Shown piece after piece: positions 25,984 through 34,558 of a stretch of DNA of 64,000 nt (within the stretch, counting starts at the first letter, position 1; each line of letters starts with the position of its first letter). A model generated the notes under the pieces. That model saw only the letters and a program-made list of their open reading frames with translations, was not told the DNA's origin and ran no database searches. This DNA comes from Streptomyces sp. JB150. GTDB taxonomy: Bacteria > Actinomycetota > Actinomycetes > Streptomycetales > Streptomycetaceae. The position numbers and the translations under genes were made by a program. The DNA lies in contig NZ_CP049780.1 of the NCBI RefSeq assembly GCF_011193355.1, forward strand, positions 2,968,169-3,032,168, given 5' to 3'.

Positions 25984-28179
25984 ATGCCCCGCTTCAGCAT
26001 CATCGTCCCGTCCCATGGGGTCGCGGGCCGGCTGGCCCAGGCGCTGGACTCGGTCCTCGCACAGTCCTTCGGCGACTTAGAGCTGATCCCGGTGTGCGAC
26101 GGGCCGGGCTCCCCCGCGGCGGACGTCGCCGCCGCACACGCCGAGCGGGACTCGCGGGTGACCCCCGTGCACTCCCCTCCGCCGGCCGGCCTGGCCGGGG
26201 CGCGCGGCGCCGGGATGCGGGCGGCGACCGGCACGTATCTGCTGTTCCTCGACGGCGACGACATCCTGCTGCCGGGCGCGCTCGGCACGCTGGACGCGCG
26301 GCTGACGAAGACCGGCGACGTGGACGTCCTGCTCTTCGGCTACGAGCGGACCCCCTGGTGGGAGGGCGAGACCACCCAGCCGGCGGCACCGCTGCTCGCC
26401 CAGGCCCCGTCCGGCGGCGCCTTCCACCCCGACCGGGCGCCGCAGCTGACCGGCGTCCAGCTGCCCGCCTGGTCCGCGGCCTACCGGCGGGCCTTCCTCA
26501 CCGAGCGCAACATCACCTTCCCCGAAGGGCACTTCACGGACATCGGTTTCGGCGCGGCCGTGATGGCGCGGGCGGAGCGCGTCGCGGCCCTGCGCGAGCC
26601 GGTCGTCCGGCATCACCTGCGGCGGCAGGGCAACCGGCTGCACCTGCCCGGCGAGCACCACGCGGACCTCCTCGACCAGGCCGAGCGCGCGCTCGCGCTC
26701 CTTGCGGAGCTGCCCGCCGAGCGGGCGCACGCCCTGTTCGACCAGCTGTTCGCGGCCGTGCTGCGGACGGCCGGGCACCCCCGCCGGCTGCCGGCGCGCG
26801 GCCGCCGCGCCTTCTTCCGCCGGGCGAGCACGCTGTACCGGCGCCACCGCCCGGCCGGGCACCGCACCCCCGGGGGCAGCGTGGGCGTCCAGCACCGGCT
26901 GCTGGCGACCGGCACGTACACGGCGTTCCGGGTGCTGCGCGGCGCCAAGGAGGCGGCGGTGCGGGCCGGGGAGCGGCTGCCGCAGCCGCGCGGGCTGCGC
27001 ACCCGGCTGTTCTACCGCCGGCAGCTGCGCCGCCCGCTGGACCCGCACCTGGCGGTGTACTGCGCATACTGGGGCCGCGGTTACGCCTGCAACCCGGCCG
27101 CGATCCACGCCAAGGCCCGCGAACTCGCCCCGCACATCCGGTCGGTGTTCCTGGTGGAGGCCGACCAGGCACACACCGTGCCGGCGGGCGTCGACCACGC
27201 GGTGATCGGCAGCCGCCGCTACTGGGAGGTGCTGGCCCGCGCCAAGTACCTCGTGAACAACGCGAACTTCGCCGAGGGCGTGGTCAAACGGCCGGGCAGC
27301 GTGCACGTCCAGACCCAGCACGGCACCCCGCTGAAGAAGATGGGCATCGACCAGTCGACGTATCCGGTGGTGGCCGCGCAGACCGGCAGCTTCGCCAAGC
27401 TGCTGGGCCGGGTCGACCGCTGGGACTACAACCTCTCCTCCAACAGCCACTCCACCCAGATGTGGGAGCGCGCCTTCCCCGGCTCGTACGAGCACCTGGA
27501 GTACGGCTATCCGCGCAACGACGTCTTCTACACGGCGACCGCCGAGGACGTGGCCCGGGTGCGCGCCGAGCTGGGCGTGCCCGAGGGGAAGACGGCGGTG
27601 CTCTACGCGCCGACGCACCGCGACTGGCACACCGGTTTCGAGACCGGCCTGGACCTGGAGGCGTTCTGCGAGGCGGCCGGCGAGGACGTCGTCGTCCTGC
27701 TGCGCGCCCACTACTTCTACGACCGGGGCGGGGCGAAGGCGTCCGGCCGGATCATCGACGTCACCTCGCACCGCTCCTCGGAGGACGTCTGCCTGGCCGC
27801 CGACGCGCTGGTCACCGACTACTCGTCGATCATGTTCGACTACGCCAACCTGGACCGGCCGATCGTCGTGTACGCCGACGACTGGGACGTCTACCGCGAG
27901 ACGCGGGGCGTCTACTTCGACCTGATGCAGGCCCCGCCGGGTCCGGTCGCGCACACCCCTCAGGAGCTGGCGCGGATCTTCCGGGACGGTTCCTGGGCGG
28001 GCGAGGAGTCGCGGAAACTGCGGGCCGCCTTCCGGGAGCGGTTCTGCGAGTTCGACGACGGACGGGCCGCCGAGCGGGTGGTGCGCCGGGTGTTCCTCGG
28101 GGAGCCGCCGGAGGCGATCCCGCCGGTGGTCCCGCTCGCCGAGCGCATCCCCGCCGCGACGACCCTCGTGAGGAGCTGA
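25984..28179 (+). CDS. GT2-TagF fusion protein, copy 2 (TagF active site intact, GT2 eroded, TTA codon)
   Basis: The 731 residues are paralogous to the gene upstream. In the TagF half the key loop is intact (QTQHGTPLKKMG, His446), with the second histidine in LLRAHYFYD and the motif TDYSSIMFDYANLDRP. In the GT2 half the first acidic motif is changed (VCDGPGS instead of VDDCSPD) and the GGLGxARNAG stretch reads PPPAGLAGARGAGM, although LDGDD remains. Leu32 is encoded by TTA (26077-26079), a codon read by the bldA tRNA, so synthesis is probably developmentally restricted. ATG 25984 follows the ribosome site ggaaag. The next gene starts 1 base after the stop. Confidence 0.9.
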   Translation: MPRFSIIVPSHGVAGRLAQALDSVLAQSFGDLELIPVCDGPGSPAADVAAAHAERDSRVTPVHSPPPAGLAGARGAGMRAATGTYLLFLDGDDILLPGALGTLDARLTKTGDVDVLLFGYERTPWWEGETTQPAAPLLAQAPSGGAFHPDRAPQLTGVQLPAWSAAYRRAFLTERNITFPEGHFTDIGFGAAVMARAERVAALREPVVRHHLRRQGNRLHLPGEHHADLLDQAERALALLAELPAERAHALFDQLFAAVLRTAGHPRRLPARGRRAFFRRASTLYRRHRPAGHRTPGGSVGVQHRLLATGTYTAFRVLRGAKEAAVRAGERLPQPRGLRTRLFYRRQLRRPLDPHLAVYCAYWGRGYACNPAAIHAKARELAPHIRSVFLVEADQAHTVPAGVDHAVIGSRRYWEVLARAKYLVNNANFAEGVVKRPGSVHVQTQHGTPLKKMGIDQSTYPVVAAQTGSFAKLLGRVDRWDYNLSSNSHSTQMWERAFPGSYEHLEYGYPRNDVFYTATAEDVARVRAELGVPEGKTAVLYAPTHRDWHTGFETGLDLEAFCEAAGEDVVVLLRAHYFYDRGGAKASGRIIDVTSHRSSEDVCLAADALVTDYSSIMFDYANLDRPIVVYADDWDVYRETRGVYFDLMQAPPGPVAHTPQELARIFRDGSWAGEESRKLRAAFRERFCEFDDGRAAERVVRRVFLGEPPEAIPPVVPLAERIPAATTLVRS

Positions 28180-28180
28180 C

Positions 28181-30406
28181 GTGCCCCGCTTCAGCATCAT
28201 CCTTCCCTGTTTCAAGGTGCAGGGCTTCCTGCGCGAATGCCTGGACTCGGTCCTGGAGCAGTCGTTCGGCGACCTGGAGGTGATCGCCGTCGACGACTGC
28301 TCGCCGGACGGCTGCGGCGCGATCCTCGACGCGTACGCGGCCCGCGATCCGCGCGTGAAGGCGGTGCACCTGCCGGAGAACGTCGGGCTCGGCCGGGCCC
28401 GCAACGCGGGGATGCCGCACGCCACCGGCGACTACCTGTTCTTCCTCGACAGCGACGACACCCTCACCCCGGGCGCGCTGCGCGCGATGGCCGACCGGCT
28501 GGCCGGGACCGGCGACCCGGACGTGCTGATCTTCGACTACGTCCGCACGTTCTGGTGGGGCGGCACCCGCCGCAACGTGCTGGCGCCGGTGCTGGGCGAG
28601 GCGGCGGAGGCGGGCGTCTTCAGCGCCGCCGAGCGGCCCGAGGTGCTGGACCTGCTGATGGTGGTGTGGAACAAGGTCTACCGCCGGGACTTCGTCGAGC
28701 GGCACGGCTTCGCCTTCCCGCCCGGCTACTACGAGGACACGCCGTGGACGTTCCCGGTGATGCTCAGCGCGGAGCGGATGACCGCGCTGGACCGGGTGTG
28801 CGTCGAGTACCGGCAGCGCCGCCAGGGCAACATCCTGTCCACCACCAGCCGCAAGCACTTCGACATCCACGAGCAGTACGAGCGGGTGTTCGCGTTCGTC
28901 GACGCCCGTCCGGAGCTGCACTCCTGGCGGGGCTTCCTGCACGCGAAGATGGCGGAGCACTGCCTGGACATCCTGTCCAAGCCGGACCGGCTGCCGCCGT
29001 CGGACAAGGCCGAGTTCTTCCGCCGTACGGCCGAGATGTTCCGCGCGCACAAGCCGCAGGGCGCCGCGGTCGCCGAGGAGCACCGGGTGCTGGAGCGCGG
29101 CTACGCCGGCTATGTGGCCCGGCGGCAGGCGGCGCGGGCCGGGCGGCTGCTGGAGCGGCGGGCCCAGCGGGTGCGGGCGGCGGCGGCCGGCGGGGTGCGC
29201 CGGGCGCGCGGCGCGGTGCTGCTGCGCCGCCCGCTGGACCCGGACCTCGTCGTGTACTCGGCGTTCTCGCACCGGGGCGTGCTCGGCGACCCGGCGGCGA
29301 TCCACCGGGCGGCCCGCGAGGTCGCGCCGCAGCTGCGCGGCGTGTGGGTGGTCAAGGACGAGGAGACGGCGGCGCTGCTGCCGGAGGACGTGGAGCACGT
29401 GGTGCTCGGCTCGGCCGCCTACGAGCGGGTCACCGCGCGGGCCACGTACTTCGTCAACAACGTCAACTGGCCGGGCGGGCTCATCAAGCGCCCCGGCACC
29501 GTGCACATCCACACCCACCAGGGCACGCCGCTGAAGTACATGGGCGCCGATCTGCTGGGCAAGCCGGGCGCCCGGCTCGGGTTCGACGTGCCGAAGATGC
29601 TGTGGCGCGCCGACCGCTGGGACTACAGCCTGGTCGCCAACCGCCACTCGGAGCTGGCCTGGGAGCGGGCGTTCCCCTGCCACTTCACCTCGGTGCGCTC
29701 CGGCAGCCCCCGCAACGACGTGCTGGTGAACGCGGGCCCGCAGGCGGGGGCGGCGACGAGGGCGCGCCTCGGCGTCCCGGACGGGAACACGGTCGTGCTG
29801 TACGCGCCGACCCGCCGGGAGTACCGGCGCGGCGGACACGTCGACCGGATCGACCTGGCCCGGTTCGCGGAGGACCTGGGCGAGGACCACACCCTGGTGG
29901 TGCGGCTGCACCCGTCGCTGGCCGCCGGTCACGCGCGCGGGATGGGCCTGACGGACCTGCACCGGCGGGGCGTGCTGGTCGACGCCACCGACGAGCCGCA
30001 CGTGGAGGAGCTGATGCTCGCCTCGGACGTGCTGGTCACCGACTACTCGGCCCTGATGTTCGACTACGCCAACCTGGACCGGCCGATCGTCATCCACGCC
30101 GACGACTGGACGGCGTACGCGGCGAGCCGCGGTGTCTACTTCGACATCACCGCCGACCCGCCGGGCCATGTCTCGCGCTCCTACCGCGAGCTGGCGTGGC
30201 TGTTCGCGTCGGGCACCTGGCAGGACCAGGACGCGCGGCGGCTGCGGGCCGGGTTCCGGGAGCGGTTCTGCGAGTTCGACGACGGGCACGCCTCCGAGCG
30301 GGTGGTGCGCACGCTGATGCTCGGCGAGGAGGCGTGGACGCCGGAGCCGGTCGCGCTGCCGGCCCCGGCCGGCGCCTCCGATCACGACGTGCTGACCGCG
30401 TCGTGA
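28181..30406 (+). CDS. GT2-TagF fusion protein, copy 3 (TagF histidine replaced by Gln)
   Basis: The 741 residues carry a complete GT2 centre (IAVDDCSPD, ENVGLGRARNAGM, LDSDDTL) closest to copy 1. The TagF half has HTHQGTPLKYMG with Gln447 where the catalytic histidine is expected, while RLHPSLA and TDYSALMFDYANLDRP are kept. GTG 28181 has the ribosome site aggag inside the end of the preceding gene, so translation is coupled. Its stop overlaps the next start (TGATG), placing the membrane protein downstream in the same operon. Confidence 0.9.
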   Translation: MPRFSIILPCFKVQGFLRECLDSVLEQSFGDLEVIAVDDCSPDGCGAILDAYAARDPRVKAVHLPENVGLGRARNAGMPHATGDYLFFLDSDDTLTPGALRAMADRLAGTGDPDVLIFDYVRTFWWGGTRRNVLAPVLGEAAEAGVFSAAERPEVLDLLMVVWNKVYRRDFVERHGFAFPPGYYEDTPWTFPVMLSAERMTALDRVCVEYRQRRQGNILSTTSRKHFDIHEQYERVFAFVDARPELHSWRGFLHAKMAEHCLDILSKPDRLPPSDKAEFFRRTAEMFRAHKPQGAAVAEEHRVLERGYAGYVARRQAARAGRLLERRAQRVRAAAAGGVRRARGAVLLRRPLDPDLVVYSAFSHRGVLGDPAAIHRAAREVAPQLRGVWVVKDEETAALLPEDVEHVVLGSAAYERVTARATYFVNNVNWPGGLIKRPGTVHIHTHQGTPLKYMGADLLGKPGARLGFDVPKMLWRADRWDYSLVANRHSELAWERAFPCHFTSVRSGSPRNDVLVNAGPQAGAATRARLGVPDGNTVVLYAPTRREYRRGGHVDRIDLARFAEDLGEDHTLVVRLHPSLAAGHARGMGLTDLHRRGVLVDATDEPHVEELMLASDVLVTDYSALMFDYANLDRPIVIHADDWTAYAASRGVYFDITADPPGHVSRSYRELAWLFASGTWQDQDARRLRAGFRERFCEFDDGHASERVVRTLMLGEEAWTPEPVALPAPAGASDHDVLTAS

Positions 30407-31704
30407 TGCCCCGCCCGCGCCCGCACACCTGGCGTCCGCGTACCTGGGTGCTGGTCCTGGCCGCGGTGTTCGCCGTGCTGCAGCTGGCGAACGTCACCGG
30501 CCGGGACACCCCGGACACCAAGAACTACCTGTCGTACGCGCTGAGTCTGCGCGGTGACTCCAAGCGGGAGGCCGCCGCGGCGACGATCGACTACGTGTGC
30601 GCGGGGCGGGCCGCGCTCGCCCACCGCAACCAGAACGTGCACGTGGTCCGCTTCCACCGCCCCGATCCGGCGCCGCGCGTGAAGCGGGAGTGCGGCGCGG
30701 ACGAGTGGCGGGTGGTGGAGCGGCGGCTGCGGGCGGGGCAGACCGGCGGGCACACTGTGCCGTACATGCCGGAGCGGTTCATGCGGATCTTCGAGGCGCG
30801 GCCCGGGTATCCGGTGGTGCTGCTGCCGTTCGTGTCCGTGTTCGGTGTGGTGTGGGGCGTGTGGGCGGCGAGCGTGGTGATCGCGGTCGCGGGCGGGGTG
30901 CTGGTCTTCCTGGTGCTGCGGACGCTGCGCGTGCCGGTGCCGCTGTGTCTGACCGGGCAGGGCCTGTACTACGTCCTGCCGGTCGGCACGACCGCGATGC
31001 GACCCATGACGGAGGGCCTGATGCTGGCGCTGACGCTGTCGGCGGTGTGGGGGTGCGCGCTGGTCCTGGACGGGCGGCGGTCCCGGGCCGGGCTCGCGCT
31101 GGTCGCCGGGTCGCTCGCGGCGCTGTTCACCGTCAAGCACTCGCAGGCGCTGTTCCTCGGGGTGTGCCTGGCGGCGGCGGGCACGCTCATCGCCGTACGG
31201 CGGTGGCGGCGGGGCCGGGTGCCGGGGTGCGGGGTGCTCGCGGTGGCGGGCATGGGGGCCGCGGCGGCGGTGCTGACGGTGGTGCTGGCGCGGCTGCTCG
31301 GGTATCCGTCGACCGAGGACAGCGTGCAGGACCTGCTCACCCATCACTTCACGCGGCCGGACCGGGCCGATCCCTGGCCGGAGTTCCTCCAGTTGCAGGG
31401 GAACTTCTGGATGGAGTGGCTGCGCCGGCAGCTGTGGCAGCCGCTGTTCCTGGCGGCGCTGGCCGCGGGCGCGTGGGGGGCGGCGCGGCGGCCCGCGTTC
31501 GGGGTGTTCCTGGCCGCGGCGGCGTTCACCGGGATCCTCACGCAGGCCGGGCATCCGGACATCAACATCTGGGGCGAGCGGCTGATCGTGCTGGCGTGGC
31601 TGCTGCCGGTGGTGGGGGTGCCGCTGCTGCTGGACGCGGTGCTGCGGCGGCCGGTGGCCCTTCCGGCACAGGGGCACGCCGAACGGGCTCACTCGATGCG
31701 GTGA
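30406..31704 (+). CDS. Polytopic membrane protein, GT-C-like
   Basis: The 432 residues show a first membrane helix near 12-28, a long extracytoplasmic loop rich in charged residues (about 30-125, with RDTPDTKNYLSYAL and three Cys), and then about eight helices. A first outer loop with acidic residues followed by many helices is the layout of GT-C glycosyltransferases that use polyprenyl-phosphate sugars. I do not recognise a named family. The start ATG overlaps the stop of the GT2-TagF gene, so the product likely works on the same polymer. Confidence 0.65.
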   Translation: MPRPRPHTWRPRTWVLVLAAVFAVLQLANVTGRDTPDTKNYLSYALSLRGDSKREAAAATIDYVCAGRAALAHRNQNVHVVRFHRPDPAPRVKRECGADEWRVVERRLRAGQTGGHTVPYMPERFMRIFEARPGYPVVLLPFVSVFGVVWGVWAASVVIAVAGGVLVFLVLRTLRVPVPLCLTGQGLYYVLPVGTTAMRPMTEGLMLALTLSAVWGCALVLDGRRSRAGLALVAGSLAALFTVKHSQALFLGVCLAAAGTLIAVRRWRRGRVPGCGVLAVAGMGAAAAVLTVVLARLLGYPSTEDSVQDLLTHHFTRPDRADPWPEFLQLQGNFWMEWLRRQLWQPLFLAALAAGAWGAARRPAFGVFLAAAAFTGILTQAGHPDINIWGERLIVLAWLLPVVGVPLLLDAVLRRPVALPAQGHAERAHSMR

Positions 31705-31777
31705 GGCGAGGTCATGCCGTTGACCCCGGCGGGAACATACGGCAAATGCCTCGAATGCTGACCTTCCCCGCGGGTCG

Positions 31778-33334
31778 ATGAGCGCCCAGGTCCTCGTCCG
31801 GCGGCCCCCGCGCGGTGCGACGGCGCTGCGCGGCCGGGTCTGGCGGCCCACCCCCTTCCAGGTCTTCGGCCTGCTGTTCTGGCTGGTGATGTGCCTGGCG
31901 TACTGGCGGGTGCCGCTGTGCTGTGACGCCGGGCAGCACGCCGCCGTCATCGAACGCCTGCGGGCCGACCTGCTCCACCCGCGCCATCCCACGGCGGACC
32001 TGCCGGGCGCGGGCAGCCCTTACTACTCGCCCTACGCCGTCCTCCAGGGCGCGTTCGCCCGGCTGACCGGGCTGAGCGGCTGGGAGGTGGTGCGGCTGGC
32101 CGGGCCGGTGAACCTGCTGGTGCTGCTGACCGGCCTGAACCGTTTCGTGCGGGTGCTCTCGCCCCGGCCGTGGGCGCCGGTGCTGGCGCTGGCCGCGATG
32201 ACGCTGCTGTGGGGCGTGGAGCGGGCCTGGTGGAGCGGCTGGCTGTCGCTGATGTCGATGACCGGCACGCTGCCCTATCCGTCGGCGCTGGCCATCGGGC
32301 TGACCTTCTGGGCGTGGGCGTGGACGGGCACGCTGGCGCGGGACGGGCGGCCGGTGCGGTTCGTGGGGCCGGGCGGGCTGCCGGGCCTGACCGGTTACGC
32401 GGGGCTCGGCGCGGTGTACGGGCTGATCCTGCTGGTGCACCCGATCACCTCGGTGGCGGCGGTGCTGGGCGCGGTGGCGCTGGTGACCGGGTGGCAGCGC
32501 GGCCTGCGGCCCGCCGTGGCCGGCCGGTGGGCGCTGGCCGGGGGTACGGCGCTGCTGGTCGCCGCGGTCTGGCCGTACTTCGACGTCTTCGCGCTCACGG
32601 GCGACACCAGCGTGGACGCCATGCACCGGCGGCTGTACCGGGATCTCGACGGGCGGTTCGGGCTGGCGCTGCTCGGGCTGCCCGCGCTGTGGCTGCGGGC
32701 GCGCCGCGAGTCCTGGCGCGATCCGCTGGTGCTGATGTTCGCGCTGGAGGTGGCGGTGGTGGCGTACGGCTGGTTCAGCGGCCACTACACCTACGGGCGG
32801 ATCCTCGGGCTGACCCTGGTGCCGCTCCAGTTCGCGCTCGCCGTCGAGCTGGCGGCGCCGCGGCCCTGGCCGGTGTGGCGGCGGGCGCTGGCGGCGGTGG
32901 CGGCCGGGGCGGCCTGCGTGGCGTTCCTCGCCGTGCACGCGGGGGCGGTGGTGCCGCGCTCGCTGGACCCGGTGGGCTTCGCGCAGCCGCCGCGCTGGCC
33001 GTCGTACGACTGGGCCGCGGAGTACATCCGGCCCGGCGAGGTGGTGATCACCGACGGCTACTACGCCGTGCACGCCATCGCCGGGCACGGCCCGAACCTG
33101 GCCGCGCCGACCTGGCCGGACGCGGCGGTGGACGAGCGGGAGCGGCTGCGGCGGGTCGCCGACGTGGAGACCTATCTGGACCCGGCGACGGCCCCGGCCG
33201 AGCGGGCCGCGATCGCCCGCCGCCACGACGTGCGCTGGCTGCTGCTGACGCGCTGGCGCGAGGTGCCCGAGGAGGCCGTCGTGGTGGCCTGGAGCAGGCG
33301 CACGGGGGAGGTGCTGGCGCGGCTGCCCGGGTGA
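31778..33334 (+). CDS. Polytopic membrane protein, GT-C-like with C-terminal soluble domain
   Basis: The 518 residues begin with a membrane helix (about 28-45), followed by a first outer loop with CCDAGQHAAVIERLRADLL, then roughly nine further helices and a soluble extracytoplasmic C-terminal domain of about 110 residues (from PSYDWAAEYIRPGEVVITDG). An Asp and a His in the first loop are typical of the catalytic loop of GT-C glycosyltransferases. No specific family is recognised. It lies 73 bases after the previous membrane protein on the same strand and probably belongs to the wall-polymer operon. Confidence 0.65.
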   Translation: MSAQVLVRRPPRGATALRGRVWRPTPFQVFGLLFWLVMCLAYWRVPLCCDAGQHAAVIERLRADLLHPRHPTADLPGAGSPYYSPYAVLQGAFARLTGLSGWEVVRLAGPVNLLVLLTGLNRFVRVLSPRPWAPVLALAAMTLLWGVERAWWSGWLSLMSMTGTLPYPSALAIGLTFWAWAWTGTLARDGRPVRFVGPGGLPGLTGYAGLGAVYGLILLVHPITSVAAVLGAVALVTGWQRGLRPAVAGRWALAGGTALLVAAVWPYFDVFALTGDTSVDAMHRRLYRDLDGRFGLALLGLPALWLRARRESWRDPLVLMFALEVAVVAYGWFSGHYTYGRILGLTLVPLQFALAVELAAPRPWPVWRRALAAVAAGAACVAFLAVHAGAVVPRSLDPVGFAQPPRWPSYDWAAEYIRPGEVVITDGYYAVHAIAGHGPNLAAPTWPDAAVDERERLRRVADVETYLDPATAPAERAAIARRHDVRWLLLTRWREVPEEAVVVAWSRRTGEVLARLPG

Positions 33335-33389
33335 CGGGCGCCGCGCCCGCGGGGTGTCACTCGATGCCGGGTCTCAGGCGATGCCGGTG

Positions 33390-33803
33390 TTACTCGATGA
33401 CGAGGTCGACCGGGATGTTGCCGCGGGTGGCGTTGGAGTACGGGCAGACCTGGTGGGCCTGCTCGACCAGCTTGCGGCCGGTCGCCTCGTCCAGCGTGTC
33501 GGGCAGCTCCACGCGCAGCGTGACGGCGAGCGCGAAGCCCTCGCCCTGCTTGCCGATGCCGACCTCGGCGGTGACGGCGGCGTCGCTGAGGTCGACCTTG
33601 GCCTGGCGGCCGACGAGGCCGAGGGCGCTGCCGAAACAGGCGGCGTAGCCGGCGGCGAAGAGCTGCTCGGGGTTCGTGCCCTGGCCGTTGCCGCCCAGCT
33701 GCACCGGCATGGCCAGCGGCAGGTCCAGCGTGCCGTCGGAGGAGACGGCGCGGCCCTCGCGGCCGTGGGTGGCGGTGGCGACAGCGGTGTAGAGCGCGTC
33801 CAT
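33390..33803 (-). CDS. ohr: Organic hydroperoxide resistance protein Ohr (OsmC family)
   Basis: Ohr reduces organic peroxides with a cysteine pair. The 137 residues contain NPEQLFAAGYAACFGSAL (peroxidatic Cys56) and QVCPYSNATRGNIPV (resolving Cys120), both matching the family. It is divergent from the MarR-type regulator at 33934 with a palindromic operator between them, the standard ohr/ohrR arrangement. Confidence 0.95.
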   Translation of the reverse strand: MDALYTAVATATHGREGRAVSSDGTLDLPLAMPVQLGGNGQGTNPEQLFAAGYAACFGSALGLVGRQAKVDLSDAAVTAEVGIGKQGEGFALAVTLRVELPDTLDEATGRKLVEQAHQVCPYSNATRGNIPVDLVIE

Positions 33804-33882
33804 GGGGGACCATCCCTCTCGGGTCGGGAGTCGGGTGGGCGGTGGCCGGTCCGGTCACCGCCGTACGACCTGAAGTAGAGCA

Positions 33883-33904
33883 CACAATTAAGTTGTGCAC
33901 AACT
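33883..33904. promoter_or_regulatory. OhrR operator between ohr and ohrR
   Basis: Two overlapping inverted repeats lie here: CACAATTAAGTTGTG at 33883-33897 and the perfect 14-bp palindrome AGTTGTGCACAACT at 33891-33904. This A+T-rich stretch stands out in the GC-rich surroundings and resembles known MarR/OhrR boxes. It overlaps the likely promoters of both genes. Confidence 0.75.
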
Positions 33905-33933
33905 AAATGGCGGGCAAGCGCTACCCTGGAGCC

Positions 33934-34416
33934 ATGACCAGCAGCACGCCAGCGGACGACTGGCTCCGGCTCGACCGCCAGATCTGCTTCTCGCTGAACG
34001 CCGCCTCGCGCGCCTTCAACGGCGTCTACCGCGTGATCCTCAAGGACCTCGGGCTCACCTACCCGCAGTACCTGGTGATGCTGGTGCTGTGGGAGGACGG
34101 CGACCAGCCGGTGAAGCGGCTCGGCGAGCGGCTGCGGCTCGACTCCGGCACGCTCTCCCCGCTGCTCAAGCGCCTGGAGGCGGCCGGACTCGTGCGCCGC
34201 GAGCGCAGCGCCCGCGACGAGCGCTCGGTCGAGGTCCGGCTCACCGAGGAGGGCGCCGCCCTGCGCGAGCGGGCGGTGCAGGTGCCGCGCCGCATCGTCG
34301 CCGCGACCGGCTGCGACGTCGACGAGATCCGCGCCCTGCGGGACCGCCTCGACCGGCTCACCAGCGCACTGGACGCGGCGGTGGCGGCGGAGACGGGGGA
34401 GACGGCGTCGCGCTGA
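33934..34416 (+). CDS. ohrR: OhrR, MarR-family peroxide-sensing repressor
   Basis: The 160 residues form a winged-helix MarR protein with the OhrR N-terminal sensor cysteine ([16 protein letters not shown], Cys18) and the wing [13 protein letters not shown]. Oxidation of the Cys by organic peroxides releases DNA and derepresses ohr. The start is ATG 33934 with the ribosome site tggag. The upstream in-frame extension would run through the operator and is rejected. Confidence 0.95.
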   Translation: MTSSTPADDWLRLDRQICFSLNAASRAFNGVYRVILKDLGLTYPQYLVMLVLWEDGDQPVKRLGERLRLDSGTLSPLLKRLEAAGLVRRERSARDERSVEVRLTEEGAALRERAVQVPRRIVAATGCDVDEIRALRDRLDRLTSALDAAVAAETGETASR

Positions 34417-34450
34417 GGGCGGCCGCCCGGGTCTCACGGTCCACCTTCCG

Positions 34451-34465
34451 GTGACAACGCGTCAC
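34451..34465. promoter_or_regulatory. Palindrome upstream of galE
   Basis: GTGACAACGCGTCAC is an inverted repeat of GTGAC/GTCAC around a 5-base centre, followed by a further GTCACGC copy. It lies about 94 bases before the galE start and could be a regulator site. Confidence 0.35.
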
Positions 34466-34558
34466 GCATGGTCACGCACTGCCCCCGCGCCTGCTTCACT
34501 GTGTCCGGAAACAGCCACCGGCCCCCCGCGGGGCCGACCGACGAGGGGACGGCCGCAC

